Positions 22,686 through 36,100 are shown, counted from the first letter of the stretch. The stretch: 64,000 bases of DNA from Diphasiastrum complanatum (GCA_029204225.1 CM055100.1:60528560-60592559), one strand, 5' to 3'. The notes: generated by a model not told the origin, from the sequence alone. Translations and numbers: made by a program.

Positions 22686-25648
22686 TGTCGTGGCATACCA
22701 ACAGCAAAATGATTGATATTTGTAGTACAAACGGGTATCGTTCCTACTAGAGAGCAATAAAAAGGCTAATACTATCATTATTAGTGCAAAACCAGAAATA
22801 ACTAAGAATGAATGGAGTGGAGAGTAGAAATGATTGCAAACTGGTCATCAACAGATGTTTCCACAAGGGGCTGCCAGTACAACCGTATAAAGAAAACAAA
22901 CACCCAGGAGAAAAATACTGAATACTTTATTATGGTTTTCAGATTCAAATGGGAGTGAACTCAAGAAAGCAAATACTTTGGCAAAAAAGAAAGCCACACA
23001 GTGTTTCCGTTATCTTGACAGTAGCTTATCATGAATCTAACTCCTATGATCTGCGCAAATCACAAGATTGAAGCCTAGAGACACTTCACTAGACAATTCC
23101 AGTCCAAACACTGTGTAATAAGCATTAGCATACAGTGCCATAAACTTCCTATTACCAAAATGAATAACCATGAAAAGCACAGAAGGTATTCACAATAGAA
23201 ACAAGTTGTGTGATTCAAAACACTCAGACTTATATTATCTGTATTCACCATTTGCAGAGTACAAAGATATATTCATTACAGTCTAGACACTGCAAAGGAG
23301 AGGGGTTGCTACACCTCTATACAAGAATCTGAGAACACAAAGGTTTTGAACTTGTAGATGAATAGCAAAAGCAGTAAATCTACATTAAAGCACCAACAGA
23401 GCTTCTGAGCCTCTATTCTACATTGTGTCTGAACGAATTACAATGGCATAAGACTGGCATAATATAGCCAGAGAGATCCGTACTAGAGAGAAGAGGGCTC
23501 TGCAACTGCTTCAAGAACGAGAGCAAATCAGTATTTGACATCTGGAACAGGGCTTTCACAAGCCAATAGCATACTGCCACAGTAGGATCAACAATTAGAA
23601 AGCAGGGTTGATGTCTTAAGTAAGGAAAAACAGCCAGGTCGAAGATGAATGAGGGTCACTGGCCATCTACAAACTGCCTTGAATCTGCAACCAACTTTGG
23701 AATGCATTGGAGGCTGCCACGAATCTGATAGATGGCCACTAATTAGAACGCTGCCCTACATATAAGAAGAGGTGAATGAAGGCTAAATGAAGTGGGCTGC
23801 CACTGGAAATCAGAGGTGCAACCAAATCTGCCTTTGGAACTGTCGTGTAGAAGATTTGTTTGCTTGCCCTCTGAAATGCGCTGGAGGTCCTCATAATTGT
23901 TTATAGAAGATGATTTACCAAGAACAATGAGCGCTGGCTGTGTGGAAGGGGTCCTTCATTGCCATGTGTAAGAAATGTGCCATAAAAAATCAGTGCGCTT
24001 TGGAACTGCCTCTTAGAGATGCGATGGCTGCTAGGGATCGCTGACCTGCATGAGGAACAACCTCTCTTCGCTGCCCTAAGAAAAAAGAAGTGTGAAGGTG
24101 GGCTACAGCCACGAAGGCATACTGCCCTACAATAATCCGAAGAGAGAGAGAGAAGTGCGACAGTTGACTCAAGAAATGCGAAGGTGGGAGGCTCTGGTTG
24201 CGTGGAGGTGCTCCAAGGTAGGCACTAAAGAATGAACGAGGCTCCGAAAATCCCAAATAGTGCGAAATGTGCGACAATGGCCCTTCAGATCTGTAGTGCC
24301 TTGCCTTTGAAAATAGCGGGTTGCCTTGAATAGGCTATAGACAACGGCAAAGGCAAAGGCTTAAGATTTAACAGTTTAAAAGTCATAAAACTGATAAATG
24401 GCCATAACTGGGTCACCACATGTCCCCCTCCTCAAGTGTGCAGCGGCTCGCAAACACCAGAGATTAGGAACCATTGTCGAAGCTTGAAAAATCATGACTT
24501 GCCACAATCTGCATGCAGCCTTTGACAAGCCAAAGCCTTGATTGTACAGTCTTCAGCAAGTAAAACTTCAGCATATATTACTTCCTAAAAGTCAGCACCA
24601 TTTGACATAGTTATGAGCATATGCAGAACAGAAAATCAACTTTAAAAAACTTGGCTCTGCATCATTTAAATAATGTGATTTTGGACAGCAGCACCAACAA
24701 GTCGTTAACTATGAACAGAACATAGAAAGATCAGCATTTGTCAGCAACAGTCTTTAGACAACATCGGCACATCTCGGATAGCACCAAAGCCTTAGAACAG
24801 GCTTTTATTTTAGCTTGAAGATCCTGTAAATAGAGAACCAAAACAAAATAGAATAGAATTGTCTCTTGGAAAAGCATGAATCAAAATTTGCTTATGGAAA
24901 ACCAAGAGATTATTGGACATAACAACAGAAACTTCAGACTGTACATAACAAGAACTAAATACATTTTATAAACTATAAACAACTTTAAGAACTCTACCAA
25001 AAATCAAAAATAGAAAATCAAAAGTGAAATGACGAGTCAGGGCGGTCGAAACTCAGATTTCACTGTTCCTCTTCTAAAATGCTTGAAGAACCAGAACAGT
25101 AATCTGTGAATCTGAAAAATACAAACAAAAATCAGAATAATGACTAAATATCCTATTTGGTATTGCTCCCTGAGGGGCAACGACGCCAAAATTGGTATAT
25201 GTTGCGGCATACCAATAGCAAAATGATTAATATTTGTAGTATAAACGGGTATCATTCCTACTAGAGAGCAATAAAAAGGCTAATACTGTCATCATTAGTG
25301 CAAAACCAGAAATAACTAAGAATGAATCGAGTAGAGAGGAGAAGTGATTGCAAACTGGTCATCAACAGATGTTTCCACAAGGGGCTGCCAGTACAACCGT
25401 ATAAAGAAAACAAACACCCAGGAGAAAAATACTGAATACTTCATTATGGTTTTCAGATTCAAATGGGAGTGAACTCAAGAAAGCAAATACTTCAACAAAA
25501 GGGAAAGCCACACAGTGTTTCCGTTATCTTGACAGTAGCTTATCATGAATCTAACTCCTATGATCTGCGCAAATCACAAGATTGAAGACTAGAGACACTT
25601 CACTAGACAATTCCAGTCCAAACACTGTGTAATAAGCATTAGCATACA
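22686..25648 (-). mobile_element. Non-autonomous gypsy-type LTR element, no recognised coding
   Basis: Two direct repeats of exactly 449 bp, 22686-23134 and 25200-25648, both have TG...CA ends. They flank 2,065 bp with no recognisable gag or pol. On the minus strand the right-hand LTR (5') ends GCAACA and is followed within 15 bases by TTTTGGCGTCGTTGCC, a gypsy/Athila-like Asp-tRNA primer-binding site (about 25191-25176). This fixes orientation. The flanks differ: copia D on the left and gypsy E integrase on the right, with GAGTT and ATGCC instead of a target duplication. A 95-codon minus frame at 23990-24277 has no recognised domain. Confidence 0.82.
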
Positions 25649-26804
25649 ATGCCTTCTTTTGTAACCTGCGATCATGCCATACTTTGCATCTTTCCTGTTC
25701 AACTGCCAGTGCATGCACAGCTAGTAAGCGTGTTTCACAGAGTTTATGCAAAGCTTCATGGCATAGTTGTAGAGATTTGGATTCATTAAGGCATTGCGTT
25801 GTGGCAGTCCTTAATGAAGGGACTAAAAACTCTACTGACATTACAGCATCCTGACCATATACCAATTGGAAAGGTGTTTGATCAATGCTTCCCTTATATG
25901 CTGTCCTGAATGCCCACAGAGCAGCATGCAACTTATGTTCCCAATCTGATCTGCTAGCTTCAACAGTTTTCGTGAGCACGCTACACAGGATCTTATTGGA
26001 TGATTCTGCTTGCCCATTACCGCGAGGATAATAAGACGTACTGGTTCTATGGATCACGAAGAATTCCTCCAACAGAACCTTGATGGTCTCATTGATGAAA
26101 TGACTTTCGCGATCGTTGACTAGCTCCACCAAACATCCAAAGCGCACAATAATATTTTCATAAAAGAACTTGGCAGTGGTCCTAGCATCAGCTACTCTTA
26201 CTGTCTTGGCTTCGACCCACTTGGTGAGATAGTCCGTGGCTACGATTATATATCGAGCCTGGGTACTCCTTGCTGTAGGGTGAATTGGACCGATGTAATC
26301 CAATCCCCACTTTTCGAATGGTGCTTGGGCTAAGACCGGGTGCAGTAGGTCATAATTTGTTGGTCTCCTCGCCCTTTGGCACACATCGCACCTTCTCAAG
26401 TATTCCTCTGTATCCTTATGAATCGTTGGCCACCAACATCCTGATTGCAGGATCTTTCGAACTATAATGTCGGATGCAAAATGGCCTCCACTCATGCCTT
26501 CATGTGAAAGCGAAATGATCTGGGTGGACTCATGAGGGAGAATACACCGCCGAAGAATCTCATATGGTCCTTTTCGATACAATTGGCCGGCAATTAGTTG
26601 GTAAGGTCTAGCCTTCAGGATCAATTTCTGCTGATCCGCCTTTGGTAGTGATTTGTCTGGTTGACCCCACATTAGATATTCAACAATGTCGGCAGTCCAT
26701 TCTGGTACTGTGTCTATGTAAAATAAGGCAGCAATAACTATCGGCAATACCCATTTCGTGTGTTCAATTTCATAAATAAAATCTGCATCCAACAGCTTCT
26801 GCAA
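25649..26804 (-). pseudogene. Gypsy E integrase fused to an RT stub
   Basis: An open minus-strand frame encodes a nearly complete Ty3/gypsy integrase, the enzyme that inserts element cDNA. Counting from the codon at 26804, residues 1-27 are the start of RT (KLLDADFIYEIEHTKWV) joined directly to the RNase H-integrase linker (TVPEWTADIVEYL). The whole RT palm and RNase H are missing, yet the frame is open. The zinc-binding residues are H101, H108, C139 and C142. The catalytic triad is D169, D231 and E267 with 35 residues between the last two; the usual SDRG reads NDRE. The C-terminus stops at VWHDRRLQKKA where the 449-bp LTR begins (25648). Confidence 0.92.
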
Positions 26805-27470
26805 CTCCTGCTTGATCAGCTTTGTGTAGTTCGGATTGCAGCATTAGTAACGACTCACCTTGGGGACTGCTCCCTCCACCAAGGGTATGGTGTGTTGGAC
26901 TACAGTTGGTGGTGAGTTTCCTCGTACCCCAGTTGTGTACTACTTGCGCAGTCCTCAACCATGGTCTTCCCAGTAACATACAGTATGCAGTTGGAGATTC
27001 TGGTACATCCATGACTACAAAAGTGATCACAAACTGCATGCCTACTATTTTTACAGGGATATCGGAAACTACACCTTTTGGTTTCACACACCCCACTTTT
27101 CATATAAAGTAGTGGAGATCAAATTGACACCTGATCCTCCATCTACTACTGCTGTCTCGTCCTCATATCTCTTGTGTTTGATTGGCAAAGTGATATTGTG
27201 TTCCTCCCTTTCCCATGTTGCCCCGATGTGGAGGACGTTACTTGCTTTTTCATTCCCTCATCCTCTTCCTTGCATCTTTCATAGCTTCTTACAGAGTAGC
27301 ATACTGCTCTCGTCGTTTCAGTTCTCTTCTGATGCTTCGTGGTAGTCCTGCTAGAAACCACATGATCACTGCATGATCGGGAGTTAGGGCTGCACTGCAC
27401 TCGGATCGAAGATGTTTGACCCGCTCAATATAGTCCCGGACCCTTTCTCATTTTCTCATCTTGACTTTAC
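26770..27470 (-). pseudogene. Gypsy E protease and gag C-terminal remnant
   Basis: On the minus strand, gag C-terminal sequence with the DYIERVKHLRSEC block lies at about 27440-27330, out of frame with the gag frame upstream. The aspartic protease motif VVDGGSGVNLIS follows at about 27155, and the GRPWLRTAQVVHNWG block at about 26965. Protease would mature gag-pol. Frame changes near 27470, 27115 and 26815 break the polyprotein. The DGGSGVN form points to the Athila/Tat side of Ty3/gypsy. Confidence 0.85.
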
Positions 27471-27974
27471 TCAGCAGGAGACATATGGGTCTTCCAAGAA
27501 CTTCCTTGGTTTAAAGCGCGTAATTAGAGCCGCTTTAACCGCTTCCCAGGTAGATTTTTTTTCCTCTGACAGGTTGAAAAACCAATCATGAGCCACTGCC
27601 AAGAAGGACATGGAGAACAGCATCAGTTTTTTCGCAAATGTCCATTCTTCGTAGATTTCACAAGCTTGCTCGTAGATCTGGAGGAACCGGATGGGATCTG
27701 ATGATCCGTCGTATTTTGGTATTTCCATCCGTGGTGCTCTCCGGACTGCTTGCAAGGGAGCGACAAGTATGGGTTGGCCCATTGGTTCCATTGGTGTTGG
27801 TTCCGGTTCTGCCTCTTGTTGCACAGTTGCTAATCTGGGAAGGTGTGGTGCTTGATTTGCTATCCTTCGTGCTATTAATCGTCCCGATCTCAGATTCATC
27901 CGATGGTGGGTTCCAAAGTAGTTGGATCTTGCTTGTACAGTGGGATGCAGTCTGGATCTTAAGGATCTGATCAA
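27471..27974 (-). pseudogene. Gypsy E gag remnant
   Basis: A 167-codon minus frame. It has a basic N-terminal stretch, a proline-rich linker, and the gag capsid core starting IPKYDGSSDPIRFLQIYEQ (about 27720-27660) and continuing through AHDWFFNLSEE and ALITRFKP. It ends at a stop within the capsid region (27471), with the rest continuing in another frame. Full gag would be about twice as long. Confidence 0.88.
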
Positions 27975-29173
27975 TCTGATCGGCTGGAAGTGAAATTTAG
28001 GCCTTGTACGGTGGTTTTTCCTTGATAACTTTTTACTCCTTGCACTGATTGACCTGAGATTTTGACAGTAGCTGGATCTAATGCAGATCTTTCCACTGAT
28101 CTAGTCTGCAAAGGTTCTCTTGTGCAAGGGTTGGCTGTGCGAGGGTTCTTTAGCTATTTTTGCAAATAAAAACTTTGATATCTCTCAGATCTTTGGAAAG
28201 TAACTCTCTCAAGGATCACAGTAGCTGAATTTGGGTCAGATCTCACTATGGAAATCTATGCGAGAGTTAACTTTCACACTAAGTGAAAATTTCACTGTAT
28301 GAGAGGGTTCAAAACCACTATTTTGGCTTGATCTTCACCAAATCTCTGTACTAACTCTCGTAGGCTTCATTACTGATAAAAATTGACTTTTGAATCGATT
28401 GAGAGGGTCCGCGAGAGTTCTTACTGGAAGGATTTGTTGGATCTTCAATTTTTAGTGATTTTTTAGCACTTAAATCCAATTTTCTGCTCATTGGAATCAA
28501 ACTAACTCTCGCAGGCTCTTCTGTGTCCTGGTCTCACTGAGTTGAAACTTTAGAATCCTCTGCAAGAGTTCTTGCCCACTGGAACTGAAAATTTTGGTGT
28601 CTGCGAGGGTTCTCTGGTACTTTCCCGTCTTTTTTTTCATTGGGAACTCTCGCACAGGCACATAGACATCAAACTAACTCTCGCAAGCTTCTATGTGCCC
28701 TGGTCTCACTGAGATGGAACTTCAGAGGGCTCTGCGAGAGTTCTGGTGAAGATTTGCATTTTTTTGGATTTTTTCAAAGGTTTTTTGAATTTTTTACGAT
28801 TTTTCTCTGATTTTTGCAGTTTGCTTGGAACTAACTCTCGCTGGCTTCTATGCAGGTCTGGGACAGTACCCTGGAGCTGCTGCCAGTCATGCAAGGATTA
28901 ATTCTCACTGGTTTTGGAGATATTAAAACCTGATGAGATTTTAGGCTCTTTTTCCCTCCAAAATGCGGATTGGTGTGTTTTTTGGATTTTTTGGCTGGTT
29001 GGTTTGGGTTTCAAGCCCTTACTCTACCCTCTCACACCTTCTCCACTAGCTGTGAACAGTCCAAACACAAAAAAATACAGAAAACTAACTCTAAACTCCC
29101 AAAAATCTACCTAAAACTACTCTAAAAAGCAACTACACTAATTAGTGGAAACCTATCCCCGGCAACGGCACCA
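27975..29173 (-). mobile_element. Gypsy E leader repeats and primer-binding site
   Basis: The untranslated leader of element E. The primer-binding site TGGTGCCGTTGCCGGGGAT lies on the minus strand at 29173-29155. The leader carries degenerate repeats built from AACTCTCGCAGGCTTCTATG, GGTCTCACTGAG and GCGAGAGTTC, seen at about 28260, 28370, 28500, 28675 and 28835. The same kind of leader occurs in gypsy F (53850-55000), so the two are related. Confidence 0.78.
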
Positions 29174-29818
29174 CTATAGGGACTTCGATCCGACGTTGTA
29201 ATAGCCCTCTCGCTTGTCAGCAAGGGTTAGTTCACTGGATAGACACCTAACTATGCATAGATACTACTTTTAGTTAGTTCCCTACTTTTTATCTAACTCT
29301 ACCTCCACTAACACTACTCACACTAACTCTACTCCCCTAAACCAACTTCAGCATGATTGTTGGTGAAGGGGAAGAATAGAATAGAGAGAAAGAAGGGGAA
29401 GAGAGAAAGAGAGAGATAGAGTTGAGGGGAAAGTTAGCTCAAAAGCTCAAGATGCATGCTAATGGAAAAACCATAGCTATTAAAACAAGAACATAGAAAT
29501 GGAAACAATTATAAACACACAACAAAAGCATTAGCATGAGTGCTTAACAAATGAGGATGCTTGGCTCTCCAAATTGATAGAGTTTCCTCCTCATTAAGCA
29601 TGTCATTTCAAAAATTCATACTCCATTTTCTGTTGATATTGTTAAGAAACTGGAATAAGATTATTTTTTTCGATCAATAAGATAGCAATACATATAAATT
29701 AGTTTCTTAATGCTGGATCTTGTTGTCAGACTTGGCAACAATTATAATCGGGCAGCACTGTCAACCAGGGGTAGCAGAGATGAGATTATTTTGCTTTTGA
29801 GGATTGATCTCTGTTTTG
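29174..29818 (-). mobile_element. Probable 5' LTR region of gypsy E
   Basis: It lies directly upstream (minus strand) of the primer-binding site, so it should be the 5' LTR. The LTR end next to the site reads TATAG where CA-TG termini are expected, and the outer boundary is not visible. It contains a GA-rich tract at 29370-29435. No second copy was found in the window. Confidence 0.45.
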
Positions 29819-30551
29819 GGCAGTGGACAGATATGTGACTTGTATAACGAATCTGCAATAGCTATATTTGAAAGGTGGGATTTAAAATACATACAACATT
29901 TACGCTTCATGAGATGCCACCGAAAGATCTGGCCTTTGGCTCAATCTAATTACTCCTCTATTGAAAAATGCAGTGGCAGGAGATTTTGATAATTATTTCA
30001 ACACGGCTGATGAAGTGGACCAAAAGGAGCTTGATGGGCTCATCTTTGGCTTCCAAAATTGGTGTTATAGATTAATTTGACAAAGCACTTTTCCCCTTCT
30101 AGCATAGGGAAGAACAGTAGAAAAGACTTGACAGGCTTCTCATCTCCAATCATTCTAAATCGCCAAAACTTGACCATCATAACTGGCAGTGGACAGATAC
30201 GTGACTTGTATAACGAATGTGCAACAGCTATATTTGAAAGGTGGGATTTAAAATACATACAACATTTACGCTCCATGAGATGCCACCGAAAGATCTGGCC
30301 TTTGGCTCAATCTGATTACTGCTCTATTGAAAAATGCAGTGGCAGGAGATTTTGATAATTATTTCAACGCTGCTGATGAAAGTGGACCAAAAGGAGCTTG
30401 ATGGGCTCATCTTTTGCTTACAAAATTGGTGTTATACATTAATTTGACAAAGCACTTTTCCCCTTATTGCATATGGAAGAACAGTAGAAAAGACTTGACA
30501 GGCTTCTCATCTCCAATCATTCTAAGTAGCCAAAACTTGACCATCATAACT
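29819..30551. repeat. 366-bp tandem duplication
   Basis: Unit 1 is 29819-30184 and unit 2 is 30185-30551. They are nearly identical, with a handful of substitutions. Both start GGCAGTGGACAGATA and end GACCATCATAACT. Each contains a short plus frame reading AIFERWDLKYIQHLR that I cannot assign to any family. High identity implies a recent event. Confidence 0.92.
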
Positions 30552-32279
30552 GGCAAAACCCAATCAATATAACTGGCCAAACAAGATTAGATGGATTTTT
30601 CATCTCTGATCATTCAAACTGAACTAAGTGACTTAAGTGCCATGTTTTTAGCTCCATAATAAGTTTCAAATTTTCAATAACTGAACCCACATATACATAT
30701 GTGACTATATATTAGAATGATTCGTTTAAGCAGGTAAAAAATGCTTGTCGCTCTTTCGAGGCATTGACAAACAAGTGTATATCACATAGCAAAAATACTA
30801 CAAATACACTTTAATTGTTTTATGTACAATAAAACTGACCTATCATTTAAGTCTTGAAATAGTTCAAATGTCTAAATACCATAATAAGTATCAACTAGAC
30901 CATGCTTCTTAATTCATACTATCTGCAAAGGAGCAAAGAAAACCATTGTTGCATGAAACTTATCACTGTCCATGTCTAGATCCAAATATCTGTGGAAAAC
31001 CTGCACACATTCATTTATACTCACCATCCCTAGTACCATTTGTCATTTACAATGCACACTTACCCAAACTGTCACGAATCATGTACAACAGGGCTCATAT
31101 TTCCTCTGAAAGTTGCTTTGGCAAATGACATATGCAGAGAGAGCATGATTCACTGTTTACCAGATGTGCATACCATGCAAAGACACCAGTTTGCTATAAA
31201 AGCCATGACAATGGTATCCAGAACAGGACTTCCAATCTATCCAAGATAGGAGTCATGGTCCTCTCCTTTCTAGCTTCCCCATGGGAAACCTGATAATAAG
31301 AGGGCCAATTGTAGTGTTTTTACCTCAATTGCAAAGTCGAGGAATGAAAAGAAACTGTCTTCGCTACTAAGAGATCCCACAAGACAGAAAAGAAAGGGAC
31401 AATGGCAGACAAAGACATTGGAAACAAGCAACAACGCTATCGCTAACCAGATGCTTTACTGAAAAAGTGATAGTACCTAGTCGATTTGAATTGAACAAAA
31501 GAAGAAATTTGAAAGTTAAAATCGACCTGCTGGCTGAAAAAAATAAAAAATCATTTAGAAAAAGAACATGGAAGAGAAAGATCGGCTGGCATACACTGAG
31601 AAGGATGACTCTCTCTTTCACTTCAGTTTTTGAGAGTTCTCGCGCAACGGAACTCCCGCCGCTGAAGCCATTTGCATCCATGGTCCAGTGTGGTTGCTCA
31701 TAGCAGGGACAGACGGTATGCTTACTACATTATGGAGCCTTCCAAGTTCCCCTCCACCTGATATTATGGACCATTCCAGGTGTCTAAGCAGCCTCGGGCT
31801 CCACCCTTGGCCTAGACCTCCCAAGTCAGCCCGGGCCTTCCCCTAACTAGTTCAAAAGTTACAATGACATAAGGATGAAAGTGACACCACCCATTAGATT
31901 CTAGATCTTAAGATATGTGGCCCAGCTGTCCTCCTTCAGAAACTTTATCAGCTTCCTCTTTAACATTGTCTTACACAATCGTGAAGTTATGAAACTGCTT
32001 CACAACGATGTACTAGAATGAATTTCTCTTACTTCCATGGTGAGATAAGAAATATTCTGGGACAGGTCTGGGCAGAACGCCAAGTCTTAGTTGAAGTACT
32101 AATATACTAATGCTTGTGCCTCTTTCTTTATGGCAGTGAGCAAAAAAAGGAAACAGCTTTGGCAGCTGAGGGAAATGACATGATATATCTAGAGTCACAC
32201 ATTGTTACACTCTCCTACCATGTTCAAGTGATTGCAACTTTAAAGAAACAAAACAAGTGCATTTACAGCTGAGACTGAA
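30552..32279. other. No gene confirmed; 3' flank of the aminotransferase gene
   Basis: The 3' untranslated region of the minus-strand aminotransferase gene should lie just below 32280, but I do not see an exact AATAAA signal. A minus-strand ATG at 31681 starts a short frame (MDANGFSGGSS...) with a possible splice donor, resembling a first exon, but I found no continuation. Confidence 0.4.
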
Positions 32280-33117
32280 TCAAAGGAATAATGATTTTAA
32301 TCGTTCAAATGCTACAGTCAGAGTGTCATCCGAAGAACTGGAAAAACAGAGGCGAAACCAGCCCGGCTCTATACAATGGCAACAAGCCCCAGCAGTCAAA
32401 TTCAACCTTCCTTCATAAAGCAACTTTTTCCAGAGAATAACCTCTCCTTCTGGATCATCAGAAACCAGATAGCGTCGCATATCCATCCACACAAAAAGAC
32501 CACCATTACTTTTTGCACAGAAAATACCAGCTTTCTCCAGCAAACTTGCCACCCATTTTCGTCTCTCTCCTAATCGTCTGCGGTTTTCTGCAATATAATC
32601 TTGTACAAACTGCTTGTCTAAGAGCAATGTAGAGAGTAGACACTGGGTCTGACTTGAAATAGAGCAAAACCTGGTCATTCCTGCTGCTGAAGATAACACC
32701 TGCTTATTCCAAGTATAAAGTACCCCAACTCTAAACCCTGCCAGGCCTAAATCTTTTGATAATCCATAAACAATATGAACTCGAGATGCATCGTAATTCT
32801 GCGAGTCCAGTAATTCAGCTATGCTAACAAATGCTGGATCGGCAAAAGCAGAACCAGCATAAACTTCATCACATATGATGTGGAGTTTCTTCTCACTTGA
32901 AAAATTTAGCAACAGCAACAAACATGTTGTATCAAGAGTGTTTCCCACAGGATTTGATGGTGAAGTTACAAGAATTGCCCGTACCTTTATTCCAGATTTT
33001 TCTGTCTCAGTAAATGTTCTGTCCAGAGCTGCTTTTGTTATCCTAAAATCATTGTTACTATGACTAGGGACTGGCACTAGCTTCACGCCACTACGCCATT
33101 TCATATCGCGGTCAAAC
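32280..33117 (-). CDS. Aminotransferase exon 4 (catalytic, C-terminal)
   Basis: 838 bp encoding residues 239-516, opening FDRDMKWRSGV and ending ERLKSLFL with the stop at 32280. It carries the PLP-lysine region (SKDLGL, K359), the cofactor-binding D321/Y324 pair, ISSQTQ, NGGLFVWMDMR, the ELW-like VILWKK, and CCHCIEPGWFRLCF. The acceptor is TTTGCAG|G. The open frame is uninterrupted, which argues for current selection. Confidence 0.95.
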
Positions 33118-36100
33118 CTGCAAACGAGAATAGAAGTAACAGAAAGATGTTACAAGTTATCAACAAGATCAAGCACATAAAAGACATATACGAAAGTAGA
33201 CAGCAAACTCATGATAGGGTACTAGTCTCCCACAAAGATCACACTACAATCAACAATATGCCGGTGTGCAGCTTTTCTACAAAGGGACTGTTGTTCAAGC
33301 GTCCAACAAATAACTTAAGAGCATCAAATCAATCAACTGTGGAATGAGTGGAGACTACTTTTATTATCTGCTATTCAGCAAAACCCACAGCAAGGGAATG
33401 GGCTTGGAAGCAAAAATGGGAAAACTAAGACCCTTTTGAGCTTGACTTTGTGAAATGACATGAAAGGCATAGAATAAGTGGGAGCTTCAACAAAGGTTCA
33501 ACTCACAATGAATGGCCGTATATATAGTAATGGAGGGGATCCCCACATCGGTCTGACTTATATATCCGTAACTCTTTCCTACTAACAAAACCATTGTCCT
33601 CAATGTAGGCAATAAATAAAAGAGTTGTATAGAAATGCTAAAATGCGAAGCTGGCATTGATGCCGGAAAATATAAAACTGCAAATTTGCATATTGTGAAG
33701 ATGCTGCTGCAGAATGTTGATGTTGTATCGTAGATCAGAAAAGTAAAAATATTGAAAAGGTTCTTGGTAAAATCTGAAACATGTAGGACATGTTGAATGA
33801 GTTTTGTGAAGCAATTTTTGAGCTTGATCTAAACTGAGCCTTCTCTTTCTTGATTAAGGCCCCGAGGTGTACTTTTCTAGCATCATTGAACTTTATGTAG
33901 GACTTGAACCAGTCCCTATTACTAGCGATGCTTTGATTATCACCTGAGTTTCCTCCAATCCTAGGAGTTTAACCATGAATAACCTTGCTAACTATCATCT
34001 TTGGAAGTATCTAAGACAAAATGTCCTTGGACCTGCTGTTTCTTTTTATTCTCATTGAAGATTCCCCTCTTGCATCTTTTAAATCATGGTCAGGCTTCTT
34101 GCAACATTTGCAAACTCTTTTGTTGGATTTGTGGTCTTGCCACTTATGTTATTTCTTGAACTGATCCAAAGAACTCAAAGAGATTGCTTTCAATGCACCT
34201 TTCTTGGAACAAAAGGACTTATCCTTCTGGGTGATGCCAAAGGTTCGTAAGATCCTCGGTCATTATTTTTCCTTCTTAGCTCTATCAACATAACTAGAAG
34301 CTAGGGATCTACTCTTTCTCAGATTATGAGTTTGGTGATCTAAGTTTCTTGTAGGCAAGTTTATATGTTTTTGGAGATCTGCCTGAGGTCTCAGCAGCCA
34401 TTGCTATTCATCGACTTTTGTTAGTTGCAGATTGCTTTGTGAATGTGTTGTGCTGTTTTTATGTTTCCATTGATCCTGATTGAGTTCCTAACATTGTATC
34501 AGAGCACTTTCCTACACTTTCCTATCGTCCTCAGCTGCTAAACGTTTTTGGTCCCATCATCGCTGTCCACCATCCCTCTCCTCTTGTTTGCTGCCCACTA
34601 TTGTTGTTCCATCGTATGTTGCTGACCTACTCTGCTCATTCATATTGATGGCCTAATCTCCATAGCTACCTTGCCCTCGCTGCCCTACCATGCCTTGCCC
34701 TGGCATTGCCTGTCCTATCACTGCCCTTGCTGCCCCTCAATGCCTTGCCCTGCCCTACCCTATCCTACCCTCACTACCTTGCCCTATCGTTGCCCTCAAT
34801 GCAAGCCTCTTCACTGCCCTGCCTTGGCCTCGCTACCTTGCCCTACCCCACTCTTGCTGCCCTTTGCCGTCGTTCACTACCTTCTGCAGCCCCAATTGGT
34901 ATCCAATTGAGCTCACTGGGAAACAATCACTAATAAACTAAGTCGATTCCTCGACTAAGGAATACTCGATACTAAGAAAACTGTATATCCTATGCACATA
35001 ATTTTTTTACTGATGAATCCAAATGACTCACAAATCATGTGTCTTACAAGCAATATAACTCAAAACAAATAGTTTCTGGTGAATCCTCTTCACACTGATC
35101 GTTTGACCAATTAACTTCATCCAATGGTAACCCAACTGCTATCTCAAATGTCCAGGTGCAGATCTCAATTTTACTAGTATAACACCACATTTAGATTCTA
35201 ATCCAAATTGGTTCTAAATTAACCAATAAATCTTTCATGAAAATATCAGTTAACTCTGCAAGTATTTACTTGATCACATGTCTATGTTCACCGACTGGTT
35301 TAAGTGCACCAAATAAACCCAGTAACCAGGACATAGTAGATCCATACAAGATTAATCGTGCACATATAAGAATAATCTCACTATCACCTAGTACATAAAC
35401 ACATATCCTTATCTGGCAGATTCCTCCAAAATCCACATATGTTACTCACATATCTCACTGAGATTCTTGTAACTCAGCTACTATAGAATTCTATTCCTCA
35501 TAAATAAATAACATATCTGGAAAATCTTTGAGACGAAGAACATATCCACTCTCACAAGTTTCCAACCCAACATATCTCTTTTAACATAATTTCTTCTACT
35601 CAATCAACCCTCCCTGATCCTAGCACTCAAACTAAGATTCGGTTGATCTAATGCAGACATTCCAGAACATTCCAATCAAACTTACTCCTATTCCAACCAA
35701 AATGGAATCATTAACTTTTGACCTTTCTTTGTGCTAATAAATGATGATTTCAAATTTTGAACCACCTCTAGTTCCAAATTCTTCTACACAATCCCTAGAG
35801 AATTTCTCTTATTCGAAAAGTTTCAATTATGTATCTTACTTTGGATTTGAAAATACTTTTAGAAAATCACATTTCTATACCTCAACTGGTTCTCTTCCAA
35901 AGACTTTGCAACAAATAGATCTTCTGATAGAATTTATCCCATCACTTCACTCCTCCTTTTAGAGAAATTACTAATTTCTATCAAAGTTAACTGGAAAGAT
36001 GATATATAAAACTCAGTAATAAGTGTCTTCCCAAGGGATTCACTCTATTACAACCAGGACTTTTCCTTCAAACAGTTTCAACCCGAGTGACAATAACTAT

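Noticed and set aside
31367-31824. Possible first exon on the minus strand (MDANGFSGGSS...)
   Set aside because: A donor-like GTGAAA follows, but no continuing exon or family was found downstream.
34671-34941. Three overlapping plus-strand frames rich in Pro, Leu and Cys
   Set aside because: They are all translations of one TGCCCTA-type minisatellite that happens to lack stops.
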